Positions 27,751 through 34,942 of a DNA stretch of 38,505 nucleotides are shown here, in pieces. Source of the stretch: Bacteroidales bacterium (lineage in GTDB: Bacteria > Bacteroidota > Bacteroidia > Bacteroidales > UBA932); assembly GCA_017560825.1 (NCBI GenBank), contig JAFZED010000063.1, forward strand, positions 1 through 38,505, given 5' to 3'. The position numbers were made by a program, and so were the translations under genes. The notes beneath the pieces are model-generated. The model made no database searches. It was not told the DNA's origin and saw only the letters and a list, made by a program, of their open reading frames with translations. The stretch's first letter is position 1, and each line of letters opens with the position of its first letter.

Positions 27751-27762
27751 TACCTATAGTCT

Positions 27763-28275
27763 CTATTTGCGGTGATGGTCGTGGTGGCGCTGCGCGTCTG
27801 CCTTGCAATCCGCGATCTGCTTGTCGAACTTAGCCTTCAGCTGCTCCTTGGTCATTCCCTTGGTCTCGAGCTTGTGCTGTTCTTCCTTGAGGTTGTATTT
27901 TACCTGATTCTTGTGCAACTGTATGTCATTGTACAATTCAGCTCTTTCTACAGCCCTGCGGTAGTGACGCAAAGCGCTCATCTGGGTCGGGAAGGTGTAC
28001 ACTCTCTCCACTTCCACACATTCATCACCGTCGAAGGTATATGCCTTGACATCTACGATGCCATCGAATATGTGAGTAAAGACTACAGTACTGTCAATGA
28101 TCTCAACAGTCTGAACTTCAGGACTTTTAGCCTTGATTGCCTCCTTCAGGAACTCTTTCTCCTGATTGTAGGGAGCATTTTCTGCCTTCCTTTCCATCTT
28201 TGCCCCGCTGTTATTGCACGATGCCAGAACACCAAGGACTGCAACAAGTGACATTGCTAAAATAAAACGTTTCAT
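27763..28275 (-). CDS. small lipoprotein of unknown function
   Basis: I do not recognise the family. From the Met at 28275 it has 170 residues with a lipoprotein signal (MKRFILAMSLVAVLGVLASC, lipidated Cys20). The mature part is short, charged and mostly helical toward the C-terminus, with a long Lys/Glu/Gln-rich predicted helix (residues about 100-160) and a His-rich end (RHHDHHRK) that could bind metal or be incidental. The upstream in-frame Met at 28299 would put eight residues before the signal peptide and is less likely. It lies between terminators at 27708-27750 and 28351-28385, so it is a single-gene unit. Confidence 0.7.
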   Translation of the reverse strand: MKRFILAMSLVAVLGVLASCNNSGAKMERKAENAPYNQEKEFLKEAIKAKSPEVQTVEIIDSTVVFTHIFDGIVDVKAYTFDGDECVEVERVYTFPTQMSALRHYRRAVERAELYNDIQLHKNQVKYNLKEEQHKLETKGMTKEQLKAKFDKQIADCKADAQRHHDHHRK

Positions 28276-28350
28276 AACACTAATAATTAAATTAAACACC
28301 GAGGGGCAGATGTCAACTTCTGTGCCTTAACCGCGCTTTGCGCGATATAT

Positions 28351-28385
28351 AAAAATTGCCAGGCTTACTAGGGTAAGCCTGGCAA
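28351..28385 (-). terminator. intrinsic terminator of carB
   Basis: Perfect 13-bp arms TTGCCAGGCTTAC (28356-28368) and its complement (28373-28385), loop of four, followed on the minus strand by five T (complement of 28351-28355). Confidence 0.9.
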
Positions 28386-28411
28386 CATATTCATATCTAT
28401 ATATTTCCGAA

Positions 28412-31400
28412 TCAATACTGATCCCAGCTCTTGATCTGGATGTCATCGATCGACATTGCGCAGAATGCTCTGATGAAGGCTGTTGCCAATCGTGCATTTG
28501 TGATGAGCGGAATGTTGTAGTCGATGGCTGCACGGCGAACGTGGTAGCCGTTTGTGAGCTCACCTGTAGAGAAGTTCTTAGGGATGTTCACCACAAGGTC
28601 AATCTCCTTGTTTGCCAGCATCTCCATTGCCTGTCTGTACTGACCTGCAAGCTCTGGGTTCTGAGCCTCTGTAGGCCAGATTACGCGCTCAGCCGGTACG
28701 CCGTTCTCGTTCAAGTACTTCGCTGTGCCTTCTGTACCATACAGGTTGTAGCCTCTTTCGTGGAGAAGTTTGCAAGCGTTGAGAAGGTCTGCCTTCTGAA
28801 GGGCGTTACCTGAAGAAATGAGGATGTTCTTCTTAGGAATCTCATAGCCTACTGAGAGCATTGAGTTAAGGAGGGCCTCATTGAAGTCGTCACCGATACA
28901 TCCTACCTCACCTGTCGAGTGCATATCCACACCCAGGACAGGGTCTGCCTGCTGGAGACGTGAGAATGAGAACTGTGAAGACTTGATACCTACATAGTCA
29001 AGGTCAAATGCAGACTTGCGAGGAGCAGCCGGCTTGAGGCCGAGCATAGCCTTTGTTGCAAGCTCGATCATATTGATCTTAAGCACCTTAGAAACGAATG
29101 GGAAGCTTCGTGATGCACGGAGGTTACACTCGATCACCTTGATGTAGTTGTCCTTTGCAAGGAACTGGATGTTGAATGGTCCTGTAATCTCGAGGGCTGC
29201 AGCAATCTTCTTAGCGATCTTCTTGATCCTGCGGACAGTCTCTACATAGAGTTTCTGTGGAGGGAACTGGATGGTTGCGTCACCTGAGTGTACTCCGGCA
29301 AACTCAACGTGCTCAGAGATTGCATATGCGATCACCTCACCACCGTCAGCAACTGCGTCGAACTCGATCTCCTTGCAGCGCTGCATAAACTCTGACATCA
29401 CGACTGGATGTTTCTCTGACACTTCAGCCGCAAGACCGAGGAAGTTGCGGAGCTCGTCGTGGTTGTAGCATACATTCATAGCAGCTCCTGAGAGTACGTA
29501 TGAAGGACGGACAAGCACTGGGAATCCTACCTGGTCAATGAACTTGTCCACTTCGTCGAAGTTTGTAAGCTCTTTCCACTTAGGCTGGTCGATTCCAAGG
29601 GCGTCCACGATTGATGAGAACTTGTGACGGTCCTCTGCCTTGTCGATTGAAGTAGCCCTTGTTCCAAGGATATTCACTTTATTCTGGTCGAGTCTGAGAG
29701 CAAGGTTGTTTGGAATCTGACCTCCCACTGACACCACTGTTCCGTGTGGATTCTCCAGATCGTGGATGTCCATTACACGCTCGAATGTGAGCTCGTCGAA
29801 GTAAAGACGGTCACACATATCGTAGTCAGTCGAAACTGTCTCTGGGTTGTAGTTGATCATTACTCCCCTATATCCCTGATTGCGGATTGTCTGGAGGGCG
29901 TTTACCGAGCACCAGTCGAACTCTACTGATGATCCGATACGGTAGGCACCTGAACCGAGAACGATTACAGAGTTCTTGTCGTGCTGATACTTGACGTCGT
30001 TGAAGTTACCTCCGTAAGTAAGGTAGAGGTAGTTTGTAGCTGCAGGATAGTCGGCAGCGAGAGTGTCGATCTGCTTTACGCACGGCACGATACCTTTTGA
30101 CTTACGGAATGCACGTACGATGTCCTCAGCCATCTCTGTGTCCATACCCTTATAGAGAGCGTTAGCTACCTGTACGTCTGAGAAGCCCTGTACCTTGGCT
30201 TTCTTGAGAAGGTCAAGCGGCATTGCCTCACAGTTGTCGTACTTCCGCATCTCCTTGTGAGTCTCAACGATGCCCATAAGCTTGTTGAGGAACCACTTGT
30301 CGATCTTTGTAAGGTCGTGGATCTGGTCTACTGTGTAGCCGGCCTGCATAGCCTTGCTGATGACGAAGATACGATTGTCTGTCGGCTCGTGAAGTGCCTC
30401 GTCGATGTTGTCGACCTTGATCTCCTTGTTGCCTACGAATCCGTTTGCACCCTGTCCGATCATACGGAGACCCTTCTGGATGATCTCCTCGAAGTTACGT
30501 CCGAGTGACATAACCTCACCTACGGACTTCATACTTGATCCGATCTTGCGTGACACGCCTGTGAACTTAGAGAGGTCCCATCGTGGGATCTTAGCCACAA
30601 CGTAGTCAAGTGCAGGTTCGAAGAATGCAGGAGTCTGCTTTGTCACTGAGTTCTGAATGTCGAAGAGACCGTAGCCGAGACCGATCTTCGCTGCTACGAA
30701 TGCGATCGGGAATCCTGTTGCCTTTGATGCAAGAGCCGAAGAACGGCTGAGTCGTGCATTCATCTCGATCACATAGTACTCCATTGAATCTGTGTCGTAA
30801 GCGTACTGTACGTTACACTCACCCACGATGCCGATGTGGCGTACCATCTTGATTGCGAGGTCGTGGAGGAACTGTACCTCCTTTGCGCTGAGGGTCTGGG
30901 TCGGAGCGACAACGATTGACTCGCCGGTGTGGATACCGAGCGGGTCGAAGTTCTCCATATTACAGATGGCGATACAGTTGTCGTAGCGGTCGCGCATTAC
31001 CTCGTACTCGATCTCCTTCCATCCCTTGAGAGACTTCTCGACGAGCACCTGTGGAGAGAATGAGAATGAGCTCTCGCAAAGAGTCACGAGCTCTTCCTCA
31101 TTGTTACAGAAACCTGATCCGAGACCACCGAGGGCGTATGCCGCACGTACGATCACCGGATAGCCGAGTTCCTTAGCTGCTTCCTTAGCTGCCTCCACTG
31201 TCTCTACTGCGTGAGACTTGATGGTCTTTACATTGATCTCAGCGAGTTTTGCGTTGAAGAACTCACGGTCCTCTGTGTCCATAATAGCCTGGACCGGTGT
31301 TCCAAGGACCTTTACATTGTATTTGTCAAGGATTCCTGCCTCGTAGAGATCCACACCGCAGTTCAGTGCTGTCTGGCCACCGAATGCGAGGAGAATGCCC

Positions 31401-31648
31401 TGAGGAGCTTCCTTCTGGATTACCTTCTCGACAAAGTATGCTGTTACGGGGAGGAAGTACACCTTGTCTGCAACCTGCTCAGATGTCTGGACTGTCGCGA
31501 TGTTCGGGTTGATGAGGATGGTCTCGATACCTTCCTCTTTCAGGGCCTTGAGGGCCTGTGATCCTGAGTAGTCAAACTCTCCGGCCTGACCGATCTTGAG
31601 TGCTCCCGAACCGAGCACGAGGACTTTCTTTATGCTGTTGTCAATCAT
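28412..31648 (-). CDS. carB: carbamoyl-phosphate synthase large subunit
   Basis: CarB makes carbamoyl phosphate from bicarbonate, ammonia and two ATP for pyrimidine and arginine synthesis. The 1078-residue protein has the two homologous ATP-grasp halves (first: LGSGALKIGQAGEFDYSGSQ, RAAYALGGLGSGF, NARLSRSSALASKATG; second: VLGSGAYRIGSSVEFDWCSV, RPSYVLSGAAMNV, ECNLRASRSFPFVSK), an oligomerisation region between them, and a C-terminal MGS-like allosteric domain (FSTGELTNGYHVRRAAIDYNI). The second half reads strikingly like animal CPS1, as in other Bacteroidetes. The catalytic motifs I can see are intact. It lies 130 bases after carA and ends at a strong terminator. Confidence 0.97.
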   Translation of the reverse strand: MIDNSIKKVLVLGSGALKIGQAGEFDYSGSQALKALKEEGIETILINPNIATVQTSEQVADKVYFLPVTAYFVEKVIQKEAPQGILLAFGGQTALNCGVDLYEAGILDKYNVKVLGTPVQAIMDTEDREFFNAKLAEINVKTIKSHAVETVEAAKEAAKELGYPVIVRAAYALGGLGSGFCNNEEELVTLCESSFSFSPQVLVEKSLKGWKEIEYEVMRDRYDNCIAICNMENFDPLGIHTGESIVVAPTQTLSAKEVQFLHDLAIKMVRHIGIVGECNVQYAYDTDSMEYYVIEMNARLSRSSALASKATGFPIAFVAAKIGLGYGLFDIQNSVTKQTPAFFEPALDYVVAKIPRWDLSKFTGVSRKIGSSMKSVGEVMSLGRNFEEIIQKGLRMIGQGANGFVGNKEIKVDNIDEALHEPTDNRIFVISKAMQAGYTVDQIHDLTKIDKWFLNKLMGIVETHKEMRKYDNCEAMPLDLLKKAKVQGFSDVQVANALYKGMDTEMAEDIVRAFRKSKGIVPCVKQIDTLAADYPAATNYLYLTYGGNFNDVKYQHDKNSVIVLGSGAYRIGSSVEFDWCSVNALQTIRNQGYRGVMINYNPETVSTDYDMCDRLYFDELTFERVMDIHDLENPHGTVVSVGGQIPNNLALRLDQNKVNILGTRATSIDKAEDRHKFSSIVDALGIDQPKWKELTNFDEVDKFIDQVGFPVLVRPSYVLSGAAMNVCYNHDELRNFLGLAAEVSEKHPVVMSEFMQRCKEIEFDAVADGGEVIAYAISEHVEFAGVHSGDATIQFPPQKLYVETVRRIKKIAKKIAAALEITGPFNIQFLAKDNYIKVIECNLRASRSFPFVSKVLKINMIELATKAMLGLKPAAPRKSAFDLDYVGIKSSQFSFSRLQQADPVLGVDMHSTGEVGCIGDDFNEALLNSMLSVGYEIPKKNILISSGNALQKADLLNACKLLHERGYNLYGTEGTAKYLNENGVPAERVIWPTEAQNPELAGQYRQAMEMLANKEIDLVVNIPKNFSTGELTNGYHVRRAAIDYNIPLITNARLATAFIRAFCAMSIDDIQIKSWDQY

Positions 31649-31664
31649 AATCTTATATTCAGCG

Positions 31665-31773
31665 TTCTATGACGAAGTTGTAAAAACTAAATCCCTCCCA
31701 CTCCTTCGGAGCGGGCCCCTCCCGTTCACAAGACCACGGGCGGCTATGGTTTTTACAACTTCATCATAGAACT
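31665..31773. repeat. 109-bp palindromic (MITE- or REP-like) element between carA and carB
   Basis: Terminal inverted repeats of 24 bases (31665-31688 and 31750-31773) match at 23 positions. Between them lie two further GC-rich hairpins: 31698-31716 (stem CTCC/GGAG plus CCC/GGG) and 31722-31741 (CCCGT/ACGGG). The element fills most of the 130-base spacer in the middle of the operon. No open reading frame is inside. No second copy is visible in this window. Confidence 0.65.
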
Positions 31774-31778
31774 GAGAT

Positions 31779-32888
31779 TTATAATTTCGATACAAATTCG
31801 TCTAGTGGGGTAACGTTCTCTGTCAAGCCGACGCATACTTCCGGGGCGAAGTTAAGGCCGATGAACGGTTTGGTCTTGTGGCGGAGGCCGTCTACAGCAC
31901 CGTCATTGAGGTTTGTGAAGTACACTTCCCAGCCTGAAGGGATGGTGGCTGCCTTCACTGCACGGTTTGTATTCTGTGCAGAGATGTATGTGCGGTTAGT
32001 TCCCTCTTTGCGTACAGGCTGGTTTGCACCTCTGTGCGGATGAGCGAGTTTTACGAGCTCGCAACCTGCTGCCTTTGCAATGATGTGATAACCCATACCC
32101 TGGCCGAACACCGGCTTGTTGCCCTCGAGAGCCTTCTTGATGTTCTCTATAGTTGCCTCGCAGCCGCAAGCACAGCCAGGACCATTGGAAACATACACTC
32201 CGTCGTACTCAAGAGCTGTGAAATCATAGTCGAATGGAACTCTGATCACTTCAGCGCCTCTTGCGAGCAGGCCGCGGATGATGCTGTGCTTTACACCGAG
32301 GTCAACTACAACGACCTTCTTGCCGTCAGTTGTCGCAGCCTTGCTTCCGTTGATATTCTCGACTTCCTGAGCTTTTTCTGCCTTATATGTGATCACGTCC
32401 TTGCAGCTTACGTCTGCCGGAGACGGCTTCGCAGGAGCCGCTGGCTTTGCCGCACCCTCCGGAATGATCTCACCTGTCATAGAACCCTTGTCCCTGAGGA
32501 TCTTTGTGAGCTCGCGGGTGTCGATTCCATATATACCTGTAAGATTCTGTTCCTTCATCCACTGCTCGAGTCCCTTTTCGGCCTCCCAGTTGCTGTAGTC
32601 CTCGCACACATCAAATGCGATCAGACCTTTCGGCTGAATCTTTTCAGACTCAAGATTCTTTGAGAGTTTTTCAGCAAGGAGCTCCTCAGAAGGAACGCCA
32701 TAGTTGCCGATAAGAGGATAAGTGAGACAAAGGATCTGGCCGCTGTAGGCTGCATCGGTAAGCTGCTCAGGGTAACCGACCATCGAGGTGTTGAAGACCA
32801 CCTCTCCGCTTACCGCCTCTGCGCTTCCGAAGCTCCAGCCGTGGAATTCAAGGCCGTTCTCCAGACGAAGTGTAGCTTTAAGTTTCAT
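31779..32888 (-). CDS. carA: carbamoyl-phosphate synthase small subunit with inactivated glutaminase site
   Basis: CarA normally hydrolyses glutamine and passes ammonia to CarB. The N-terminal domain is intact (TLRLENGLEFHGWSFG, VVFNTSMVGYPEQLTD, YPLIGNYGVP, GIDTRELTKILRDKGSM). The C-terminal class I glutaminase domain keeps its fold but not its catalytic residues. The nucleophile motif G-I-C-L-G-H-Q reads GQGMGYH, with Gly264 for Cys. The His of FHPEA is Ala348 (FAPEV), leaving only Glu350. The glutamine-binding NHGF loop reads NTNR, and the stretch after SNGPG reads CACGCE. A Pro/Ala-rich linker (about 145-160) joins the domains. The frame is open over 369 residues, so this is a maintained protein and not a pseudogene. 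Confidence 0.93.
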   Translation of the reverse strand: MKLKATLRLENGLEFHGWSFGSAEAVSGEVVFNTSMVGYPEQLTDAAYSGQILCLTYPLIGNYGVPSEELLAEKLSKNLESEKIQPKGLIAFDVCEDYSNWEAEKGLEQWMKEQNLTGIYGIDTRELTKILRDKGSMTGEIIPEGAAKPAAPAKPSPADVSCKDVITYKAEKAQEVENINGSKAATTDGKKVVVVDLGVKHSIIRGLLARGAEVIRVPFDYDFTALEYDGVYVSNGPGCACGCEATIENIKKALEGNKPVFGQGMGYHIIAKAAGCELVKLAHPHRGANQPVRKEGTNRTYISAQNTNRAVKAATIPSGWEVYFTNLNDGAVDGLRHKTKPFIGLNFAPEVCVGLTENVTPLDEFVSKL

Positions 32889-32943
32889 TTTATAGTTTGT
32901 TTAAATTACATTTACCTTCCTGCTCCCCTTCGGTTGGGGATAT

Positions 32944-32978
32944 AAAAAAACGACCACGTCTTGTTAAAGACAATGGCC
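32944..32978 (-). terminator. terminator (attenuator) in the carA leader
   Basis: On the minus strand GGCCA (32974-32978) pairs with TGGTC (32952-32956), and GTCTT (32967-32971) with AAGAC (32958-32962). A small internal loop separates the two stem segments and the apical loop is TAAC. Seven T follow (complement of 32944-32950). It lies between the carA promoter and the carA start, about 56 bases before the ATG. Confidence 0.7.
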
Positions 32979-33071
32979 GACAGCAATAGTAAAAGGGAAA
33001 ACGAAAGACTGTGCATCATCTTGTAATGCGTTCACCTTAAGATATGTATAAGAGTAAGCTCGTTTACACAT
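32964..33071 (-). CDS. possible leader peptide of the car operon
   Basis: A 35-codon frame with ATG at 33071, preceded by AGGGAATAATT, ends in TAA at 32964-32966, exactly in the loop of the leader terminator. The middle is coded by a pyrimidine-rich run (32988-33010) and reads QSFVFPFTIA. A ribosome that reaches the stop would cover the left arm of the terminator stem. The arrangement resembles the leader of E. coli pyrBI, where a U-rich run slows RNA polymerase when UTP is low. Translation is unproven. Confidence 0.45.
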   Translation of the reverse strand: MCKRAYSYTYLKVNALQDDAQSFVFPFTIAVGHCL

Positions 33072-33094
33072 AATTATTCCCTAGTTAAATCATA

Positions 33095-33126
33095 CAAAGA
33101 TAGGAAAATTTCATCGATTTGTACAA
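33095..33126 (-). promoter_or_regulatory. promoter of the carA-carB operon
   Basis: TATCTTTG on the minus strand (33095-33102) with TTG at 33124-33126, spacer 21 bases. Transcription would start near 33088, giving a leader of about 200 bases. Confidence 0.6.
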
Positions 33127-33136
33127 ATATAATTGC

Positions 33137-33144
33137 TATTTTTG
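33137..33144 (+). promoter_or_regulatory. -7 box for mnmE
   Basis: TATTTTTG (33137-33144) matches TAnnTTTG 20 bases before the ATG at 33165. The nearest TTG (33119-33121) gives a short spacer of 15, so the upstream element is uncertain. Because the box ends at 33144, the in-frame GTG at that position cannot be the start. Confidence 0.45.
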
Positions 33145-33164
33145 TGGCCGCTAAGACAGAGATT

Positions 33165-34697
33165 ATGTATATAAAAAACGAAGACACAATATGTGCGCCG
33201 GCGACGGTGCCTGGAACAGGGGCGATTTCGGTGATCAGGGTCAGCGGCCCCGAGGCCTTGACCGTGGCTGACAAGGTGATCAGATGCCGCAAGGGAAATA
33301 TATCCACAGCTCAGGGATATACCCTAAAGTTTGGATTGATATACGACAATATAAATAATTGTATATCTTGCGATTGCAATACTTTACCTAAAGGAAAGAT
33401 TATTGATGAAGTTTTGGTAAGTATCTTCAAAGCGCCGCATTCGTACACAGGTGAAAACTCTGTGGAAATCTCTTGTCACGCGTCTTCGTATATAGTGTCA
33501 GCAATTATGGATCTGCTCTATCAGGCAGGAGCGCGTGCAGCTGAACCGGGCGAGTTCACCCAAAGGGCTTTCCTCAACGGAAAGATGGACCTTGCTCAAG
33601 CTGAGGCTGTAGCTGATGTCATCGCCTCTCAGAACGCGGCGGCACATCAGGTAGCGTTCAAGCAGATGAAGGGAGGCTTCTCCTCTGAGCTTCGCGATAT
33701 GAGAAGCGAGCTTCTGGAGCTTGTCTCTCTGATGGAGCTCGAGCTTGACTTCAGCGAAGAGGAAGTGGAGTTTGCTGACAGGTCACGTCTTGACTCTCTT
33801 TTGGAGAATCTGATAGCTCACGTGTCAAGACTCATCGACTCCTTCCGCCTTGGAAACGCCATCAAGAACGGAGTTCCTGTAGCGATTGCAGGAGCGACCA
33901 ACACAGGCAAGAGCACCCTGCTCAACGCGCTTCTCGGAGAGGAACGCGCCATCGTTTCTGATGTGCACGGAACCACCCGAGACACCATCGAGGAGACCCT
34001 CAACATCGACGGAGTGCTGTTCAGATTCATCGACACAGCAGGCCTTCGAGAGACTTCTGAAATCGTCGAGAAGATCGGTATCGAAAGAACATTCAAGAAG
34101 CTTTCTGAAGCGACAATCGTGCTCGGAATGGTAGACCTTACCAGAGATGAGCAGAGCACTCTCGAGACAGTCTCAGAGATTCTTGACAAGGTCGACTTCA
34201 AGACTCAAAAACTGGTCATTCTGCTCAACAAAACCGACATAATAGGGGTTAACAAAAATGTTAGCACTGTTAACAATATTGTTTCTCTTATTGATTCTAA
34301 AGGTATTAATGCTGAGGTTATAAATATCGGAGATTTTGCAGGACCTACCAGCCTTGAAGCTCCAAAGAGCAACGAAAATGCAGTAAAGCTCCTCCCGATC
34401 TCAGCAAAAACCGGCTCAGGAATAGACATTTTGAGAGGAATTCTTGCCACATCACAGCGCGATCTTCTGGGCGACAGCGACACCACCCTGGTCACAAACC
34501 AGCGCCACGTCCAGGCCCTCGCCGACGCCCGTACTTCCCTCCTCCGCGTCCGCGAAGGCCTCGCCTCCGGCCTCCCGACCGACCTCGCCGCCCAAGACAT
34601 CCGCGAAGCCATCTACCACCTCGGCTCCATCATCGGCGAGATCTCAACAGACGAGGTGCTGGGGAATATTTTCAGGAATTTCTGCATCGGGAAATGA
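33165..34697 (+). CDS. mnmE: tRNA modification GTPase MnmE
   Basis: MnmE, with MnmG, modifies the wobble uridine of certain tRNAs (cmnm5U). From the ATG at 33165 it has 510 residues, a little longer than the usual 450-460. The N-terminal folate-binding domain begins DTICAPATVPGTGAISVIRVSG. The G domain has G1 GATNTGKS (from residue 243), G2 GTTRDT, G3 DTAGL (from 290) and G4 LNKTD. The C-terminal catalytic CIGK is present. Extra length lies near residues 60-85 and 365-395, in AT-rich stretches, while the last 200 bases are very C-rich. Confidence 0.95.
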   Translation: MYIKNEDTICAPATVPGTGAISVIRVSGPEALTVADKVIRCRKGNISTAQGYTLKFGLIYDNINNCISCDCNTLPKGKIIDEVLVSIFKAPHSYTGENSVEISCHASSYIVSAIMDLLYQAGARAAEPGEFTQRAFLNGKMDLAQAEAVADVIASQNAAAHQVAFKQMKGGFSSELRDMRSELLELVSLMELELDFSEEEVEFADRSRLDSLLENLIAHVSRLIDSFRLGNAIKNGVPVAIAGATNTGKSTLLNALLGEERAIVSDVHGTTRDTIEETLNIDGVLFRFIDTAGLRETSEIVEKIGIERTFKKLSEATIVLGMVDLTRDEQSTLETVSEILDKVDFKTQKLVILLNKTDIIGVNKNVSTVNNIVSLIDSKGINAEVINIGDFAGPTSLEAPKSNENAVKLLPISAKTGSGIDILRGILATSQRDLLGDSDTTLVTNQRHVQALADARTSLLRVREGLASGLPTDLAAQDIREAIYHLGSIIGEISTDEVLGNIFRNFCIGK

Positions 34698-34741
34698 GCC
34701 GTTGATAAAAAACGAGCAAAAAACGATTATAATTGATTACT

Positions 34742-34767
34742 AAAGAGTCACTTAGTGGCTCTTTTTT
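34742..34767 (+). terminator. intrinsic terminator of mnmE
   Basis: AAAGAGTCAC (34742-34751) and GTGGCTCTTT (34755-34764) pair with one wobble and a three-base loop, followed by T to 34767. Confidence 0.8.
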
Positions 34768-34883
34768 ATTTGCCCTAAAATCTCGATAAGTACCGTATTT
34801 CATCGAATTTTAGCACTTTTTTGGACATTTTTTCTACCTCGCCCTCTGATATCATGCCTAACAATCCGAAGTAGTAGATACGT

Positions 34884-34942
34884 GCGACATGGTGCGACAC
34901 CATGCGACACCATGCGACAAATTTGGCGAAATAAATGCGACA
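34884..34942 (+). repeat. helically phased GCGACA repeats (possible recombinase or regulator binding array)
   Basis: GCGACA occurs at 34884, 34894, 34904 and 34914, exactly 10 bases apart, and again at 34937. Inside the array CATGGTG-CGA-CACCATG (34888-34904) is a perfect 7-base inverted repeat. The array ends at the ATG of the multi-HTH gene. Confidence 0.65.

Noticed and set aside
31779-32888. carA as a pseudogene
   Set aside because: The frame is intact over the full family length, the fold motifs are conserved, and it is in an operon with an intact carB and a structured leader.
33144-33164. GTG start for MnmE
   Set aside because: The GTG begins at the last base of the -7 box, so it would not be transcribed; the family start matches the ATG at 33165.
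34700-34940. tRNA gene as integration target near mnmE
   Set aside because: No cloverleaf or conserved tRNA T-loop sequence was found in the interval.
34884-34942. CRISPR-like array
   Set aside because: Repeats are 6-7 bases with 10-base period and no spacers of CRISPR length; no cas genes nearby.
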